This document shows positions 26,053-38,233 of a DNA stretch of 64,000 bases, one piece after another. The notes beneath the pieces are model-generated. The model saw only the letters and a program-made list of their open reading frames with translations. It had not been told where the DNA came from and did no database searches. Source of the DNA: Coprinus comatus. Taxonomy: Eukaryota; Basidiomycota; Agaricomycetes; Agaricales; Agaricaceae. Location: positions 186,001 through 250,000 of the forward strand of contig JAWPGT010000007.1 of assembly GCA_034638255.1 (NCBI GenBank), in the 5' to 3' direction. Every line of letters begins with the position of its first letter. Positions within the stretch are counted from its first letter, which is position 1. Position numbers and translations under genes: made by a program.

Positions 26053-27800
26053 ATGTCTGGTATGTTCTTAGTCCATCTAAACAATATCAACGTCCTCAAA
26101 AAAATTATATATAGAAAATCAACCTTCAGGTTCTGGTTCGGCTACACCAAAAGCAATAGGTAGTCTAGCCAAAAAACAAAATGACTTGACTCGTCAAGGA
26201 ACTCATAAAATGAAATTTATGCCAACACTTCCTGTACGACGGAAGAAAGAGTAAGCCTTTTTGTCCCCTTACTGTCAATAAAAAAAAATATACATCTAAC
26301 TTTCTTCAAATAGTGAAATAAAAACCGTCAGTCACTCATCCTTCCTTCCCTTCTAAAACCCAACAAAACTCACCCAACCAACACAGGAATCAACCTTACC
26401 AATACTTCCAGATGCAACATCCTCATCCTCAACACGAGGTCGTGGTCGTGGTCGTGGAAGAGGTGAAGGTAGTGATAGAGGTAGTGGAGGAAGAGGTAGA
26501 GGTAGAGGTAGAGGTAGGGGCACCGCTACCAATCGAAATGACAGCAAGTGGACCATTCGCAATGGGACCAGCTTTATTAGGCTCTTCATCAACATCATCA
26601 TCATCTAAACCTTCAACAACTTCACGTTCAGATTTTACACCTGCAATACCAACTTTATCTTCTACAAGTGCTGCATTAGGTGTAAATTTAACTAGAACTG
26701 CTGCTCCTACTTTGAAGAGAGTGAATGATTTGAAAGGAAAGGTTAAAAAGGAGAATGAGGATGAGGATGAGGATGAGGATGAAGAGGTTTATTCAGATCC
26801 GGATGAAGGTGTTGAAATTATTGATATGAATAAGATTAGAGAAATGGATTGGATGGCTCCTGAAAATCTTAAAGAAGAAAAGAAAGATACGAAAATCAAG
26901 ACAAAAGCAAAGGTTAAGAAAGAACCTACTGAAGGAGTTGGTATGTGTTTTTTTATATACATCATTTCTACACTTATTCATTCATTTTTTCCACCCTTTA
27001 GATCCTAACCAAGCTCTTGATTTAAGTGAAAGTGAAGAAGAAAATGAGCTTGAAGATATGATAGAAGACTTTGCTATCAAGAACGACCTTAATAATGAGG
27101 TACAATTATAATAATCCTCTCCTCTTATCACCACCATTCCTAATCTTTACCAACATTATAGGACTCAACTCTACACGAAGACCGTTTATACTTTTTCCAA
27201 TTCCCCTCTCCATTCCCCAAATTCTTCAACACCAACACCAACACCAACAACACCGAATCCAGATCTATTTCAATTGAAACTTCAATTGAACCGACGCCAA
27301 CACAACAACAACAACAACAACAACAACAACCAGAAACCAAAAAAGTTTCATTCGCACCAGATACCAAACCTTCAACTTCAGTTACTCCTACTCCAAGTTC
27401 TACTTGTCCTTCTGTTACACCTGAAGAACCTACCAAAGAAGAACAAACCGTAGATGGTGTAATTGGAAATCTCGAAGTCTACAAAAGTGGTGCTGTTAGA
27501 ATTCGACTTGTTAATGGAATATTACTCGAGGTACACTTTTCTCTTTCTCTTTTTCTCTCTCTCTCTTTTAATCGTCCTTTTCATCAGGTAAATACAGCAA
27601 GTCTACCATCCTTCCTTCAACAAGCAACCTACCTAGATACAACCACCAAACAACTTACAGTCCTAGGTGAAGTCAACAAACAATTTGTAGTTTCACCAGA
27701 CATAAATACACTTCTCGAAGGAATGGAAAGATCAGATAAATCCTTGCCAATCTTTGAAAGTGAAGATGAGCTCATTAAAATGGATATTGATATCACATAG
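26053..27800 (+). CDS. RPC53: RNA polymerase III subunit RPC4 (RPC53)
   Basis: A subunit of the RPC4-RPC5 heterodimer of RNA polymerase III, with roles in initiation and termination on tRNA and 5S genes. Early exons give MSGSGSATPKAIGSLAKKQ and KMKFMPTLPVRRKK, then (D)EIKT. A long Arg-Gly repeat follows (26430-26520). Next come MTASGPFAMGPALLG, acidic linkers and the signature C-terminal domain: RLYFFQFPSPFP, VSFAPDTKP, IGNLEVYKSGAVRIRLVNGILLEV and QLTVLGEVNKQFVVSPDI. A (CAA)n run encodes polyglutamine at 27301-27331. The Arg-Gly frame and the frame after it are out of register by one base near 26515-26525 (see findings). The first exon is only seven bases long before its intron. Confidence 0.88.
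27301..27331 (+). repeat. (CAA)n microsatellite, coding polyglutamine
   Basis: About ten CAA triplets inside RPC4, read as Gln. Length is likely to vary between strains. Confidence 0.85.
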
Positions 27801-28041
27801 AAATACGAATACGAATATACTACTTTACATATCATATCCCTTCTCATGTATGTACAAAAACACTAACAACAAAAAAATGCGAGGTATAAGAGTATGCGAA
27901 GTGACTACTTGTACATAATGAGCTGACATATGAGTTGATGGACGGAGTGTGTATGAGTGACTAGGTCCGAGAGAACGATGTAAATGCCCAGAGAAAACCC
28001 TAACAAATGATGCAATCGAAATGATAAATGATAAAACCAAA

Positions 28042-31000
28042 TCATGAACAAAAGTCTTGAGCAAAATTGTTCCAGATTTGACTTTGAGATAAGTCTAAGC
28101 CAGGTGGACGGAAAGGCACCTGTGATTGTTGACCGGTCATCGGATGGTTCAGCGTGATGGAATGTCCATTGAAGGGAGGCTGTCCATTGAATGCTGGAGA
28201 TTCCACAGGCGGATAACTGCCCTGCCATTGCTGGTTCGGGGTTTGTTGATGTGGCATGTGGTCGTCTGACATGGGAGATCCGCTGATATGGTCGTACATC
28301 GAGGTGTTTTCGAATTGGGGGGAATAAATTGACTCCGAGGGAGTAGGATACCCCTCCGATGGTGACAGAATATGATTCTGTTGCATTGGTTGTTGTTGTT
28401 GTTGTTGATAATATTGCTGCTGCTGTTGCTGCGCTGCATATTCTTCATTCGTTGGCAAGTATGACGAGTATGTAGATGCTTGGCTAGACGAAATGCTTTG
28501 AAGAGCCTGGGTATGTGCCAATGCCTGGGCCGCTAGGAAAGAGCTTTGTTGTTGTGCTTGAGTATAATACGCCTCGTATTTATTGCGCTCAAAGCCTTCA
28601 TTGTTGTGGACGAATTCCATGAACATTTCAGCAGCACCAGCATTAGGGTTGGTAGGTATTGGTGTAATGATATTCGGTTGCGCAGAGGGCGGAGTAGGGT
28701 TGCTATTGCTGCTCGTAGGCGAGTTGTTGTTCGACTTGGGTACGATCAACGTCTTGCGACCACCGAGAACATCCAGAGCATCTGGTTGGGATGGGTCCGA
28801 AGTTTTTGGAGCTCGTTCCCCACGACCGTGTCGATGTTCGTGTAAAGCTTGAGCGGCCCTAATTACGAGTTGTTGGATATGTTGCTATGCTGCGGTAAGT
28901 TACTGTGTAGAATAATGTCAGGATTAACGTACCAGAGATGCCTCTGAACGACAGGGCCTTGATCCTTCTTCATAGAGATCGAGAGCATCTTTGAGATCCG
29001 AATAACAATTAATTGCCAGAGAGAAACCAGGACATTCCACAATCAAAGCACTCAATACAATCTACAAGAGCAGTGAGTCACTATTGAGAGTATTTGAATC
29101 ATATTATACTTACAATCGACGAGTACATACTAGTCCAGAAGAACCAGCCGTGGCGTACAATTTTGGGATGCTTAGCATACAAACCGTGCATATGCGCACA
29201 GATGGTCCGTGCTGAGGTCATGACTGCATAGACAGAGGGAGCATATTTATGACAGAATGGCTGGTCAGGCCTCTGACGGATTGCCTGGGCAAAGTAGCTC
29301 CGGTGGATGAGAAGGGCATCTAAAACATTGATTAACAAATGTTTCGTGTATCTGTTTATAATTACATACTTGATTCTTTCATAAATTTCGCAGCTGCCAT
29401 CTCGCAAGCCAATTTAGAGTCGTCTGGCCAGTTGGTCGGGCTGCGTGGGTCATCGGGAGTCTGCAGGTACTTGGGAGGAATCTTGCTTCGGAGCATTTTA
29501 TCCAAAGCTAGGAGTTGAGAATATGGGGGAGTTTTGATCGCAAAGACGTGATCTGCTGAGGCTATCAAACATGTGATACAGTACAACGTCTTCCACATTT
29601 GATCTAGAAATTCGAGACTTCAGGTCAGAGGCAACGATTAGACAACGTAGTCAGTCCGCTTACACCCAGGCTCTGGCGGTAGGTCCTTCGAAATAAAAAC
29701 TGCGAATTCGTCTTCTCCTAGCTTGCATTCCGTGTGCTGAAGTGTTAAACATGATGGTCGGCCATTGACAAGTGCCTATTGTGCGCCAACAATGAGAAGA
29801 ATGAAGTAAAGAAAGGAAATCAAAACTCACCGTGAATGTCTCCCAAGTCCATATGTCCCAAAAAATCTGGTTGGAAATTAATACAACATAAGCCACTACA
29901 GGTAAACGATGAACTCACACATCGTCTCCTCTGAATTTCTTCGTCGGGTAAGCTCCATCCACCGCTATCACGCTCTGCGGATATTTATTGTTAGTCGTAA
30001 TACAACGATTAAGTCATACAAAAATGACATACGTAAGCCAATCTAAAAAAAGAAAAAGTGAGTATTAATGGCCACAAGCTTCGATAGATGAACTCACCAT
30101 TTGTGCGGTCCTCACCGCCAAACCGGTTATCAACCAACGTTCCTCGTTTGTTGACCGATCAGAATTATAGATAAATCGTATCATCATGAAAAGAGCCTCG
30201 CAAGTGGCAACACTAGCATCTGTGAGGATGGAATCCAAAGACATAGCCGCACGCGCTAACTGGTGGTATCGAGCGGCATTGTAATGGGCACGTTCACCGG
30301 ACGCTTCGTCATACAGTGCACCGTTGGCGATAGTGATAAAAAAAACGGAGAGTTTGTGGGAGTGCACAGAATGGAGACTGGGAATACCAGTGGTGCCGTA
30401 GATTGGATTCACAAAGGTGCGAATGAAAGTATCACGGGTAATAGGATTGTACCTGATGATATTGTTAGATCCCCATATTCAGCTTTTGAGTCCCGCACAA
30501 CTTACATCCATGAGCAATACTCATAGTAAATGTCAAATAATTCTAGAGCTCGATCTCTTGAAGGAAAAAAAGGGACTAGAAGTGGCTTTTTGTGTGACGA
30601 CTCCTTGAGACCAAATGGGAAAGCAATAGCCAATTCTGTAATTTCTGGAGGAAAATCAAGATCTTTCAGCCGGTATTTACTCTCGTCGTATGTTGACTAT
30701 CCAAATCATAAGTAGACTGATGTGATCTAAGAATATGTTCCTTACTGGTAATAGATCTTGAAGGTACTGATCACGGCCGGTCAACTTTATTGATAAGAAT
30801 GATGCGGAAATAAGACATACCTCTGCGCCCGCAGTTGCTCCACGATATCTCATTTGTCCGTCCTGCCCGATTGCTAACGAGCCAATCCCATCCGCCAATT
30901 CTTTGGTTTCCTCATCCTCTTGCCGTTGATGTTGCTGATGTTGTTGTTGGAAAGGATGGTGAAGGTGGACGCTTCCGTTGGCAGGCCTGCGTACCGTGGG

Positions 31001-31689
31001 ACGCAAATGCTCTGGGATTGTGAACGTATGACCATTTGAGGGTGGAGGCGGAGGTGGTGCATGTGAATGCCGTTCTGGACCGGGGCTACTTGTATCCATG
31101 TGGGTATCAACAGGCTCAACCTTGTATTTTTCACCCCTGGTAGCCGGTAGCAGATGAGGAGCTTGTGTCTCGATGAGTTCTTCTAACTCTCTGAGCCTCG
31201 CTGCCATGGTCTTGACTTGCTTCGACAGATCTTGGGCATGTGCCATCAGAACTCTAGCGAAGTGGTTGATGAGCCATTCATTTGGGTCGAGGCAAGCACT
31301 CTTAGCTTACTTGTTGCCCTTTGTTGCAGGTAAGATCCCTACCCAAACCAGTAAATAATTGGTGTTGCATTGACAGATCGTGTATGCTTACCATCGGGAC
31401 ATATGGAAGCGCATCCTCGACTAATTGTGTTGTTTGTCAAGAACGTAGAGGATGAGAAAAAGACGGGACAAACCGGATACAAGATTGACAAGGAAAGGTG
31501 CTGCTGACTGTCGGTAAAAGGATCGCAGTGCCAATGTAGATGAGTGCTTACCGATCACATTTGAGCTTGGATCTGGAGACAATGAGTACGGTCAATATGG
31601 GACGGTGGAGACAGAACTAACCGTCTACATTCTGCGCACGAGAGACCGATTTTGCGGCCTGATGATGAGTCTGGCTTGTCGCTGCCCAT
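28042..31689 (-). CDS. Zn2Cys6 transcription factor with Fungal_trans domain (TF2)
   Basis: A nuclear DNA-binding regulator, paralogous to TF1. The start MGSDKPDSSSGRKIG leads into a zinc cluster spliced from five exons: SCAECRR, SKLKCDR, TFPCQSCIR and RGCASICP. The coiled coil AQDLSKQVKTMAARLRELEELI follows. The middle holds a fungal-specific factor domain, with YEYCSWMYNPITRDTF, ARAAMSLDSIL and ERWLITGLAVRTAQM. The C-terminal exon (28042-28900) is rich in Gln, Pro and Ser, with short polyglutamine runs, and ends NNFAQDFCS. Both factors share the exon breaks in the zinc cluster (after CAECRR and around the second Cys pair), which points to a common ancestor. The two differ completely in the low-complexity tail. 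Targets are unknown. Confidence 0.87.
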
Positions 31690-32262
31690 GGCAGCGGGTT
31701 AGGTGTAAGGACTAAGAAAGATAGATATGCGCCTGATATAGGCCTCAGGAGAATGCCGATGTTTGGTCGTGACAGGCCCGAGCCTGAAACAAATTTTCCT
31801 CAGGGACATTGACCCTGCATTCATTTATACTCAAACGGACCATGGTGCATCAACGACTATTCATTTTATTGTACATAACTACATATCCACCATTCCCTCG
31901 GTTCCAGAATCCTGTCGTGGGGAGTAAGTATTCATGTGACAACAAGACGGCAATCACAAAATAGTCAGACAAAACGAGGTCACTACCAAAGTAGCTCCCC
32001 GAAGGTAGCTGAGTTGATTTTCTGCAGTGCAGGATCGCTCCTGCGTAAAGCCAAATGCCTCAAACATCATAGGTATCCATCCATCCAAAACCACAAACGA
32101 TAGACGAAGATAACGAAACACGCAAACTCACCAAAAGACACGAAGCGGAATGAAGAACTGATAAGAACTTTTTCTCGGTTATATACGTATTTAAAGCTCC
32201 GATTCAATTTTGAGCTCCGACATGCCCAGCCCGTTCAACGCTGTGGATGACATTAACCGTAT
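31690..32262. promoter_or_regulatory. Divergent spacer, TF2 and TAF10
   Basis: 573 bases between opposed start codons. TATTTAAAG at about 32189-32197, some 70 bases before the TAF10 ATG, could act as a TATA-like element. No gene seen. Confidence 0.4.
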
Positions 32263-32942
32263 ATGTCATCCTCACAGCAAGCACAAGGGTTTGCTTATCC
32301 AACAACAGGATATGTCCAACCCACACTTGCTGCAGAGTCTGTAGCTCCTGCCACAGCAACACCCACAGCTCAGACCAGTAATGCAACAACAAGCCAGACT
32401 CAGACACGTCAGGCTGCAGAAGAAGCTCGTAAAGACCGCACTCTCGTAGAATTTATGCTTATGCTTGACGATTATGAACCACTCGTACGCGCAGTTTCCA
32501 TTGGTCATACCATCCAAGTCGAGATTTATGATCTAGATTCTCAGATTCCAAATGAGGTTACTGATTACTACTTGCAAAGAGTTGGCTTTGAATGCGAGGA
32601 CGTGAGATTGTTAGTGCTCTCGGCTCTTACTCTTATCCCAATCTGACCACTACCGTTCAGGAAGCGTCTGCTTTCCCTAGCGGCGCAGAAGTTCGTGTCT
32701 GATATTGCGGCCGATGCATATCAGCATGCACGCATCAGAACCAACGCTACAGGAGGTCGCGCTCGCGTAAATCCTACGCCAGGAGGAGGCCATGTGAAAG
32801 TCTGTGATACAGTTCGTTTATTGAAATTACCTGCTGACTGCTGCTTTAGGACAAAACTCGCACTACCTTAACTATGGAAGACCTCAGTGCTGCACTATCC
32901 GAGTACGGTATCAACTCGCGAAAACCTGAATATTACACTTAG
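32263..32942 (+). CDS. TAF10: Transcription initiation factor TFIID/SAGA subunit TAF10
   Basis: A histone-fold subunit shared by TFIID and SAGA. A Gln/Thr/Ala-rich N-terminus (MSSSQQAQGFAYP) is followed by the histone fold: LVEFMLMLDDYEPL, IPNEVTDYYLQRVGFECEDVR, LKRLLSLAAQKFVSDIAADA and YQHARIRTN. The C-terminal end is TLTMEDLSAALSEYGIN, ending KPEYYT. The first intron (from GTACGC after EPL to CAG before IPNEV) and the second (GTTAGT after GTGAGATT, to CAG) both restore the family sequence exactly. A third intron follows GGGHVK. The fit to TAF10 is very close. Confidence 0.95.
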
Positions 32943-33098
32943 GATTCCCCTTCCCCATGCTATGACCTGTACTAGTAATATTGATTTTGGGACACTTGAG
33001 AGACGCGTTTATTCGTAACATGTATAATATCGACAATTTCATGAATACAAGACACTTTATACATCACTTGTACATACACTATATCGAAGTACTACTAA

Positions 33099-35091
33099 CT
33101 ACAACTCATTGACCGCAATTTTGGTCACCTTATATATAAGATCCATTGGTTCGTGAATGGGATATTCATGGGCACCACAGCCCAACACACCCCATTTCAC
33201 CCACCAATCCTCAGCAGCCTCTCGGGCGTTGTAACCGAACACATCACCAATCTCCTCCCATTGTTCCCTTAAAGCTGTATCGTCTTTCACTTCTTGCTTA
33301 GCCTGAAGCGACAGATTCATGCTCGAATCTCGCATGTCGCGTTGTTCTCCAGGTGGTAGTGTTACCAACATCGCATTGCGAAGTTCTGAAGTGTTAACCT
33401 GGACACAACGGTCTCGGCGAAGATCTTGGAATGCATCCAATAATTGCGGTATTTGTTCCTGCATTGAGAGGTGAGACATCAACGTGCCCAAAACGGCGGC
33501 GTCCTCTATGGCAAGACTAGGACCGTGCATATTACATGGCTAAGAAATAGCAAGATGTCAGTAAATCACCGAATCATATCGTTAAAGAGCGTTACTCACA
33601 AGTAGCGGATGTGCTGCTTCACCGATGAGCACGATCCTACCTGAGTCGTCAACCCATTCTTCTAGTACCTCATGTTTAATGAACTTGGTCCTAATTGCTT
33701 CAGAAGCAATGTTAAATAGTTTTGCAACGCTACGCAAGAAATCAATCGCCGGTCAAATATTTCATCAATTCAACATACCTTGGATCATAACCTTCGAAAT
33801 CAATTACACTGGTGGGAACTAGAACATCCCAACCCTCCTTAGGTATTGGTTCCCGAAGTTCCTCGTCAGGCCAGTACACATGGAGACTATACTCAGTTCC
33901 GTCTCGCTAATGGTTACCGCGTAAGTCTGATGTCGAGGACCCACATATTCGGTGCAGATATACATACAATGGGATAGCCTAATATAATATTGTAAGCGCA
34001 CTAGGGAAAAAAAAAGGTCGATAATAACGGAACATACCAAGAACACTACGGGAATTTCCCATCCAAATTTCCCACTGGTCATCCTAATCAGCAGACGTAA
34101 TACAAAAAAACAAAATTATGATGGATTCACACCTCGGAGAGCCCTGCTAATTTTCTCAGCACAGGATCATCCTGCATCTTGGACGTCGGTACTGTAATAC
34201 TGAGACTATGTCAGGAACATTTGAGAGGAATATGTTATCGTTGACACTCACGTATAGAAACTATGTTTTGTGTCAATGCCGTCATCCATGTCTGGTGCAA
34301 CCGTTGTGCGAACTATACTATGGTAGCCGTCGGCACCTACAATGATATCGGCATTTCTCTCAACTCCATTTGCAAGTACTGCGATAGCTTGTCGGTTGGC
34401 GTCGTCAAAGTAAACTTGTTTTACTTCGGAATCAAACGATATCGAGGCTCCTGCTTTCACAGCCAATTTATAAAGCGCTTGATATAGGTCATCATGCTAC
34501 ATGAACATTTAGTTACGCGCGCTGTGTAGAGTCTGAGTGTAGGACTTACATGCATCAGCAGAAAGTCCGCTCCAGCTTCCTGGATAATATCTTCTTGCCA
34601 CTCTAATTGTCCAACAATGTCACCCGTATCTACTGTAAAGGGTAATTAAATTTAGTCCAACAATGACGAAGAGTGACTAACAAGAGAAGAATTGAGTTTT
34701 CCGACATTGCATTGCATCCAAGACTTCCTTGGAAAGGTCCCACTCTAATAGTATTTTTGTGAGATTGGGGGGAATACGGATGCCACCGGCATACTGGGTT
34801 CATGTATGAGCATAAAGAAAAGGATTGACACCATAATAGCACGTACTTGGTGAGGCCCAGCACTTTTCTCGAGCACCTGGACGCGGTGGCCACTGCTTGC
34901 CAATGCATACGCGCAAGCCAATCCACCAAGTCCTAGAAACGGAGGGAAAGCGATTAGAAGTAGCTCATGTAGCACAAGATCCGGCACAGACCTCCACCGA
35001 CAACAATGAAATCAACGAACAATTTCGCTCTTTTACTACTTACGCTGAGACTTCTCATGCGCTCGTACAGATTTGAGTCTCCGTTGGTCAT
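33099..35091 (-). CDS. FAD-dependent monooxygenase, salicylate hydroxylase-like
   Basis: A group A flavoprotein hydroxylase that should use NAD(P)H and O2 on an aromatic or similar small substrate. The FAD motif GxGxxG is in VVGGGLGGLACAYALASSG, the DG motif in IIVGADGYHSIVR, and the third motif (family GD) reads IVLIGEAAHP with Glu in place of Asp. The start MTNGDSNLYERMRSLS was chosen because it reads straight into the Rossmann strand. The C-terminus ends KVTKIAVNEL. About ten introns. A TATATATA stretch lies roughly 50 bases upstream of the start (near 35144). Its neighbours TAF10 and SGF73 are housekeeping genes, so it is not in a metabolic cluster. Substrate unknown. Confidence 0.88.
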
Positions 35092-35787
35092 TTGATAGAG
35101 ATGGTCGTAAGAGTTGGTAGGGTAGTCTAAGTTGGGGAAGGGTATATATATCAGCTACTGGGACGGGAAGCAACTGGTAGTCGAAAACCAAGTGGAGAGA
35201 ATCAGAAGGAAGGGTGTTTTATGATAAACCTTCAAGCTTCAAGCTAGTGAGTGGCGCCAATCATTATTAGGGTGATCTACCTTGAATCTAAGTGCCTGCG
35301 AGCCAAAATTGGATGAATGACTTTAATAAACTGTTGTCTGAAGCTTCTTTGTTGCTCGGTCGAAAAGAGTGAGAAGAAACGTTTTTAGAACTCTTCTAGT
35401 GGAAAAGTGGTTTGCCAAATTAGTCGCTTATCATCATTGGTGCTGGCTTTTCATTGGTTTTACTAACATCACAAAATGATAGATAGGGTTACAAAGTTCA
35501 GGAGAAGTTGCGAGCCTAGACGTCTCGGTAAAATCTGGGTCCTGGACCAAGAATGAGGCGGTTACCCTCGGCTGCAGCCAACAGAAGGAGCACACTTGCA
35601 GCGAGTAAGTATAGTCCAGTTTTGGAGAGAAAACATGAAATAACACAATACCTGGCAGGAAAACATACCATGCGGGAGTCCATCACTTACTTTGAAGCCA
35701 GCAGCCAATCAGGTTCAAGTGTTGTGCACGTGATCATGATCAGTCCAAACCAGCTCAGTCCTAGCTCAGGTATACTTGCCCCTCTCC
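35092..35787. other. Divergent spacer, monooxygenase and SGF73
   Basis: About 700 bases with no supportable gene apart from promoter elements listed separately. Confidence 0.45.
35706..35733 (+). promoter_or_regulatory. CCAAT box and CACGTG E-box upstream of SGF73
   Basis: CCAAT at 35706-35710 (within CCAATCAGG) and the palindrome CACGTG at 35728-35733 lie 55-80 bases before the SGF73 ATG. These match binding sites of the Hap complex and of bHLH factors. Function is inferred from motif and position only. Confidence 0.45.
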
Positions 35788-36957
35788 ATGACACTCAAGC
35801 TTAAGCCAGAAAGCAACCCTCCGTCGCCCTTTTCCTGGAATTTGCCATCTCCTACTCCTCAGGATCCCGCCTCTCTACCTTCTCCGCCGGCTGCATGGCT
35901 GTCTGCAAAGGATATGAAGCTCTACGGGGCCAGGCCCCTTTCATCGACCTCTGACATCGGTGTTGCCAAATGCAATGATTGCGGTAAACCAATTCTACGT
36001 AGCTTCATGTCGGAGCATGCAAGTAAGTGTGACACAGGTTTATGAAGCTACCCAATATCCATAATTGTGGTATCAGACACTTGTGCTAAGATACGTGCTG
36101 CTAATGCGAAGAACAATAAACTCAAGGCCGAATCCGATGGTTAGTCAATTACATCACATCAGAAAACGGTTCTCTGAATCAGTCCAGATAAAAAGAACTC
36201 CAAAAAGCGTAAACTCTCCCCAACTCCCGAAGACTCGTCTGTTAAGAAAAGGCCCAAACCTACACCCAAAGTTACAAAAGGTCGCGTCAAAGGACCCGTA
36301 GATCTTGACAAACAGTGTGGTGTAATCAATGACAAGAACCTACCATGTTCTCGTTCTTTAACGTGTAAATCTCATTCAATGGGCGCAAAACGTGCAGTAC
36401 AGGGCCGATCACGCGCATATGACGAGCTCCTGCTAGAGTGGAATCGTGCCAATAATCCCAACTTTGTTGAACCTGTTAAACGGGAAACGAAAGCCGAGAA
36501 GAAGGAAAAGCGAGAGCGGGAAAAGATGGAGAAGAAAAGACTAGAGGCTGAAGCCGCCGCTGCCAGAGGTGTTGATGTCACTGCACCCACGTCTCACAAG
36601 AAAAATACAACAGGTGCTCCCAAGAAATTTAGTAAAAAGTCAGCAGCTGCTGTACGTTTGGCAGAAGAATATAGTAACGATGTTTCTGATGATCTCGATG
36701 ATCTGGACTCGGAAGCTGAAGTAGAGGACCTTGGCAGACTTGTTCGTACTGCAACGGATCGTGGCATATTGGCAGTCCCTCTTGCAGTCCCTTATGATGC
36801 GGGTAGCTGGTTTGTACAAAGACGGGAAAGAACCAGAGTTTGCCGAGATCTATTATTTGGTGCGCTCACTGGAGGAACCAGTAATGGTGTTCCGGGCACA
36901 ATTGGGGCATTAAATATGGTTCGAAGTACAAGTATTACCATGCCTTTACATCGATAA
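35788..36957 (+). CDS. SGF73: SAGA-associated factor 73 (SCA7/ataxin-7 domain)
   Basis: The anchor of the SAGA deubiquitinase module. The N-terminal part holds [12 protein letters not shown] and a small zinc finger, [18 protein letters not shown] with DTC on the next exon. The SCA7 domain follows: [37 protein letters not shown] and [10 protein letters not shown], with the conserved Cys-Cys-Cys-His pattern. A basic Lys/Glu helix ([21 protein letters not shown]) and a C-terminal region rich in small residues complete it, ending ITMPLHR. The first ATG of the frame, at 35788, gives [10 protein letters not shown]. Two short introns are near 36030 and 36150. Confidence 0.92.
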
Positions 36958-37769
36958 CCCTCGTTTGTTTTGCTTGTATCATTAGTGTGTCATTTAATTC
37001 TTCATCTAGACAATGTGTATATTACTGTATATTCCAAAGGTATGAAAACATCAACAAAACCTAATCAAGGCTTTACCTATCGCAACAGACCGCCAAGAAC
37101 AGAAACTGTCGTTTGGTAAAGGCCTACTACCCCTAGTAAAAGTGACTCTTCTTCAATAATTATGCCGTGGCTGGAAAAGAGTTATTTCCTCCGTTGCCAG
37201 AAGAACCGGCGTTTGGTATATTACACCAGTTACGTGGTATTCCCCAGGTACTCCCTTAGTTGACCAGCTTACAATCTCCGCCCCTTGGCCACATTACGGT
37301 AAGGATATCTCATTAACTTTAAGGGGAAGACAATTTTTCAGTAACACTCCCAAAATCCTGGGAATTCGTCGTCTTGATTGAACGACTTTGGACGAGTTCT
37401 TGAATGTTTCATTCCTCCTATATATATACTACAATTGGACACTTCGGAAGAAACATTCATGAATCATGTGTTGCTATTGTAATTGAACTTGATACGCCTA
37501 AAAAGTAACTCGGGCTGGGGCTGAAATCAATATTTGTATGCAAAGGCATCTTCCACGATTGGAACGCCCGAATAAACTCACACTTCCACGACTGTCAAAA
37601 AAAACCGAAACCACGTTGTGAAGTTTTCCCCATTGAACATGGTACTTACATTTGCTTGCATGAATGCTCTAAGATCTCTTCTAGCATGGTTTGCGCTGGC
37701 CGAGACTCCGTCCATTCGTTAGCGTTTTCAGGGTATTTGAAGATAGTGTTAATACAGTCTATAGTACAA

Positions 37770-37910
37770 CAACAGACACTTCTTTCCGCCCCTTTTTAAA
37801 GGTCGAGTTCGAGCTCATAGTTGCAACCGGTATTAAAGAAGCGGAATGCATTCCAGCCTGTACTATTTGGCCGCAGTAAATACTCAGCGCTCATTGCTAA
37901 TCTACTATGT
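37770..37910 (+). pseudogene. Fragment of the last exon of a kinase-like gene
   Basis: The plus-strand frame here reads FELIVATGIKEAECIPACTIWPQ and then stops. The last exon of the pseudokinase at 41643-42798 reads WELNRIPSAKETECIPVSIWP. About 11 of 21 positions agree, and CTATTTGGCCG is identical in the DNA. After the stop, IANLL resumes the match (IATML). An acceptor-like CTATAG stands at the place where the intact gene has its intron. The copy is inverted relative to that gene. No catalytic core could be found beside it, so it is probably a decayed partial duplicate. Confidence 0.45.
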
Positions 37911-38216
37911 CTTTATCTAATCGATTCCGACTAAACGCTTGAAACCTAGATAATACATTAATGGAGAAACCCGAGGGAACCACGTTACGATGGAGTGGGA
38001 AACACTATAAATATTGTAAAATCACACATGTATTAACTCAAACTTCACTTGAAAGTACGGTTTAAAAATGAAGACAACCGTATAGTAGACCCCTTTGAAA
38101 AGGAGAGCCAGGACTCAAGTACTCATATACAGGGGACAAAATGAAATCGGTCTTTGTTGACTACATCTCACACAGTCAATATAACTTCATTACGGTTCTG
38201 ATTTACTGTACATGCA

Positions 38217-38233
38217 AATATATATATATATAA
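38217..38233. repeat. (TA)n microsatellite
   Basis: Short uninterrupted TA run in the spacer downstream of the membrane-anchored kinase. Confidence 0.75.

Noticed and set aside
33099..35091. Biosynthetic gene cluster around the FAD monooxygenase and TF2
   Set aside because: The neighbours TAF10 and SGF73 are general transcription genes and no synthase, P450 or methyltransferase is present.
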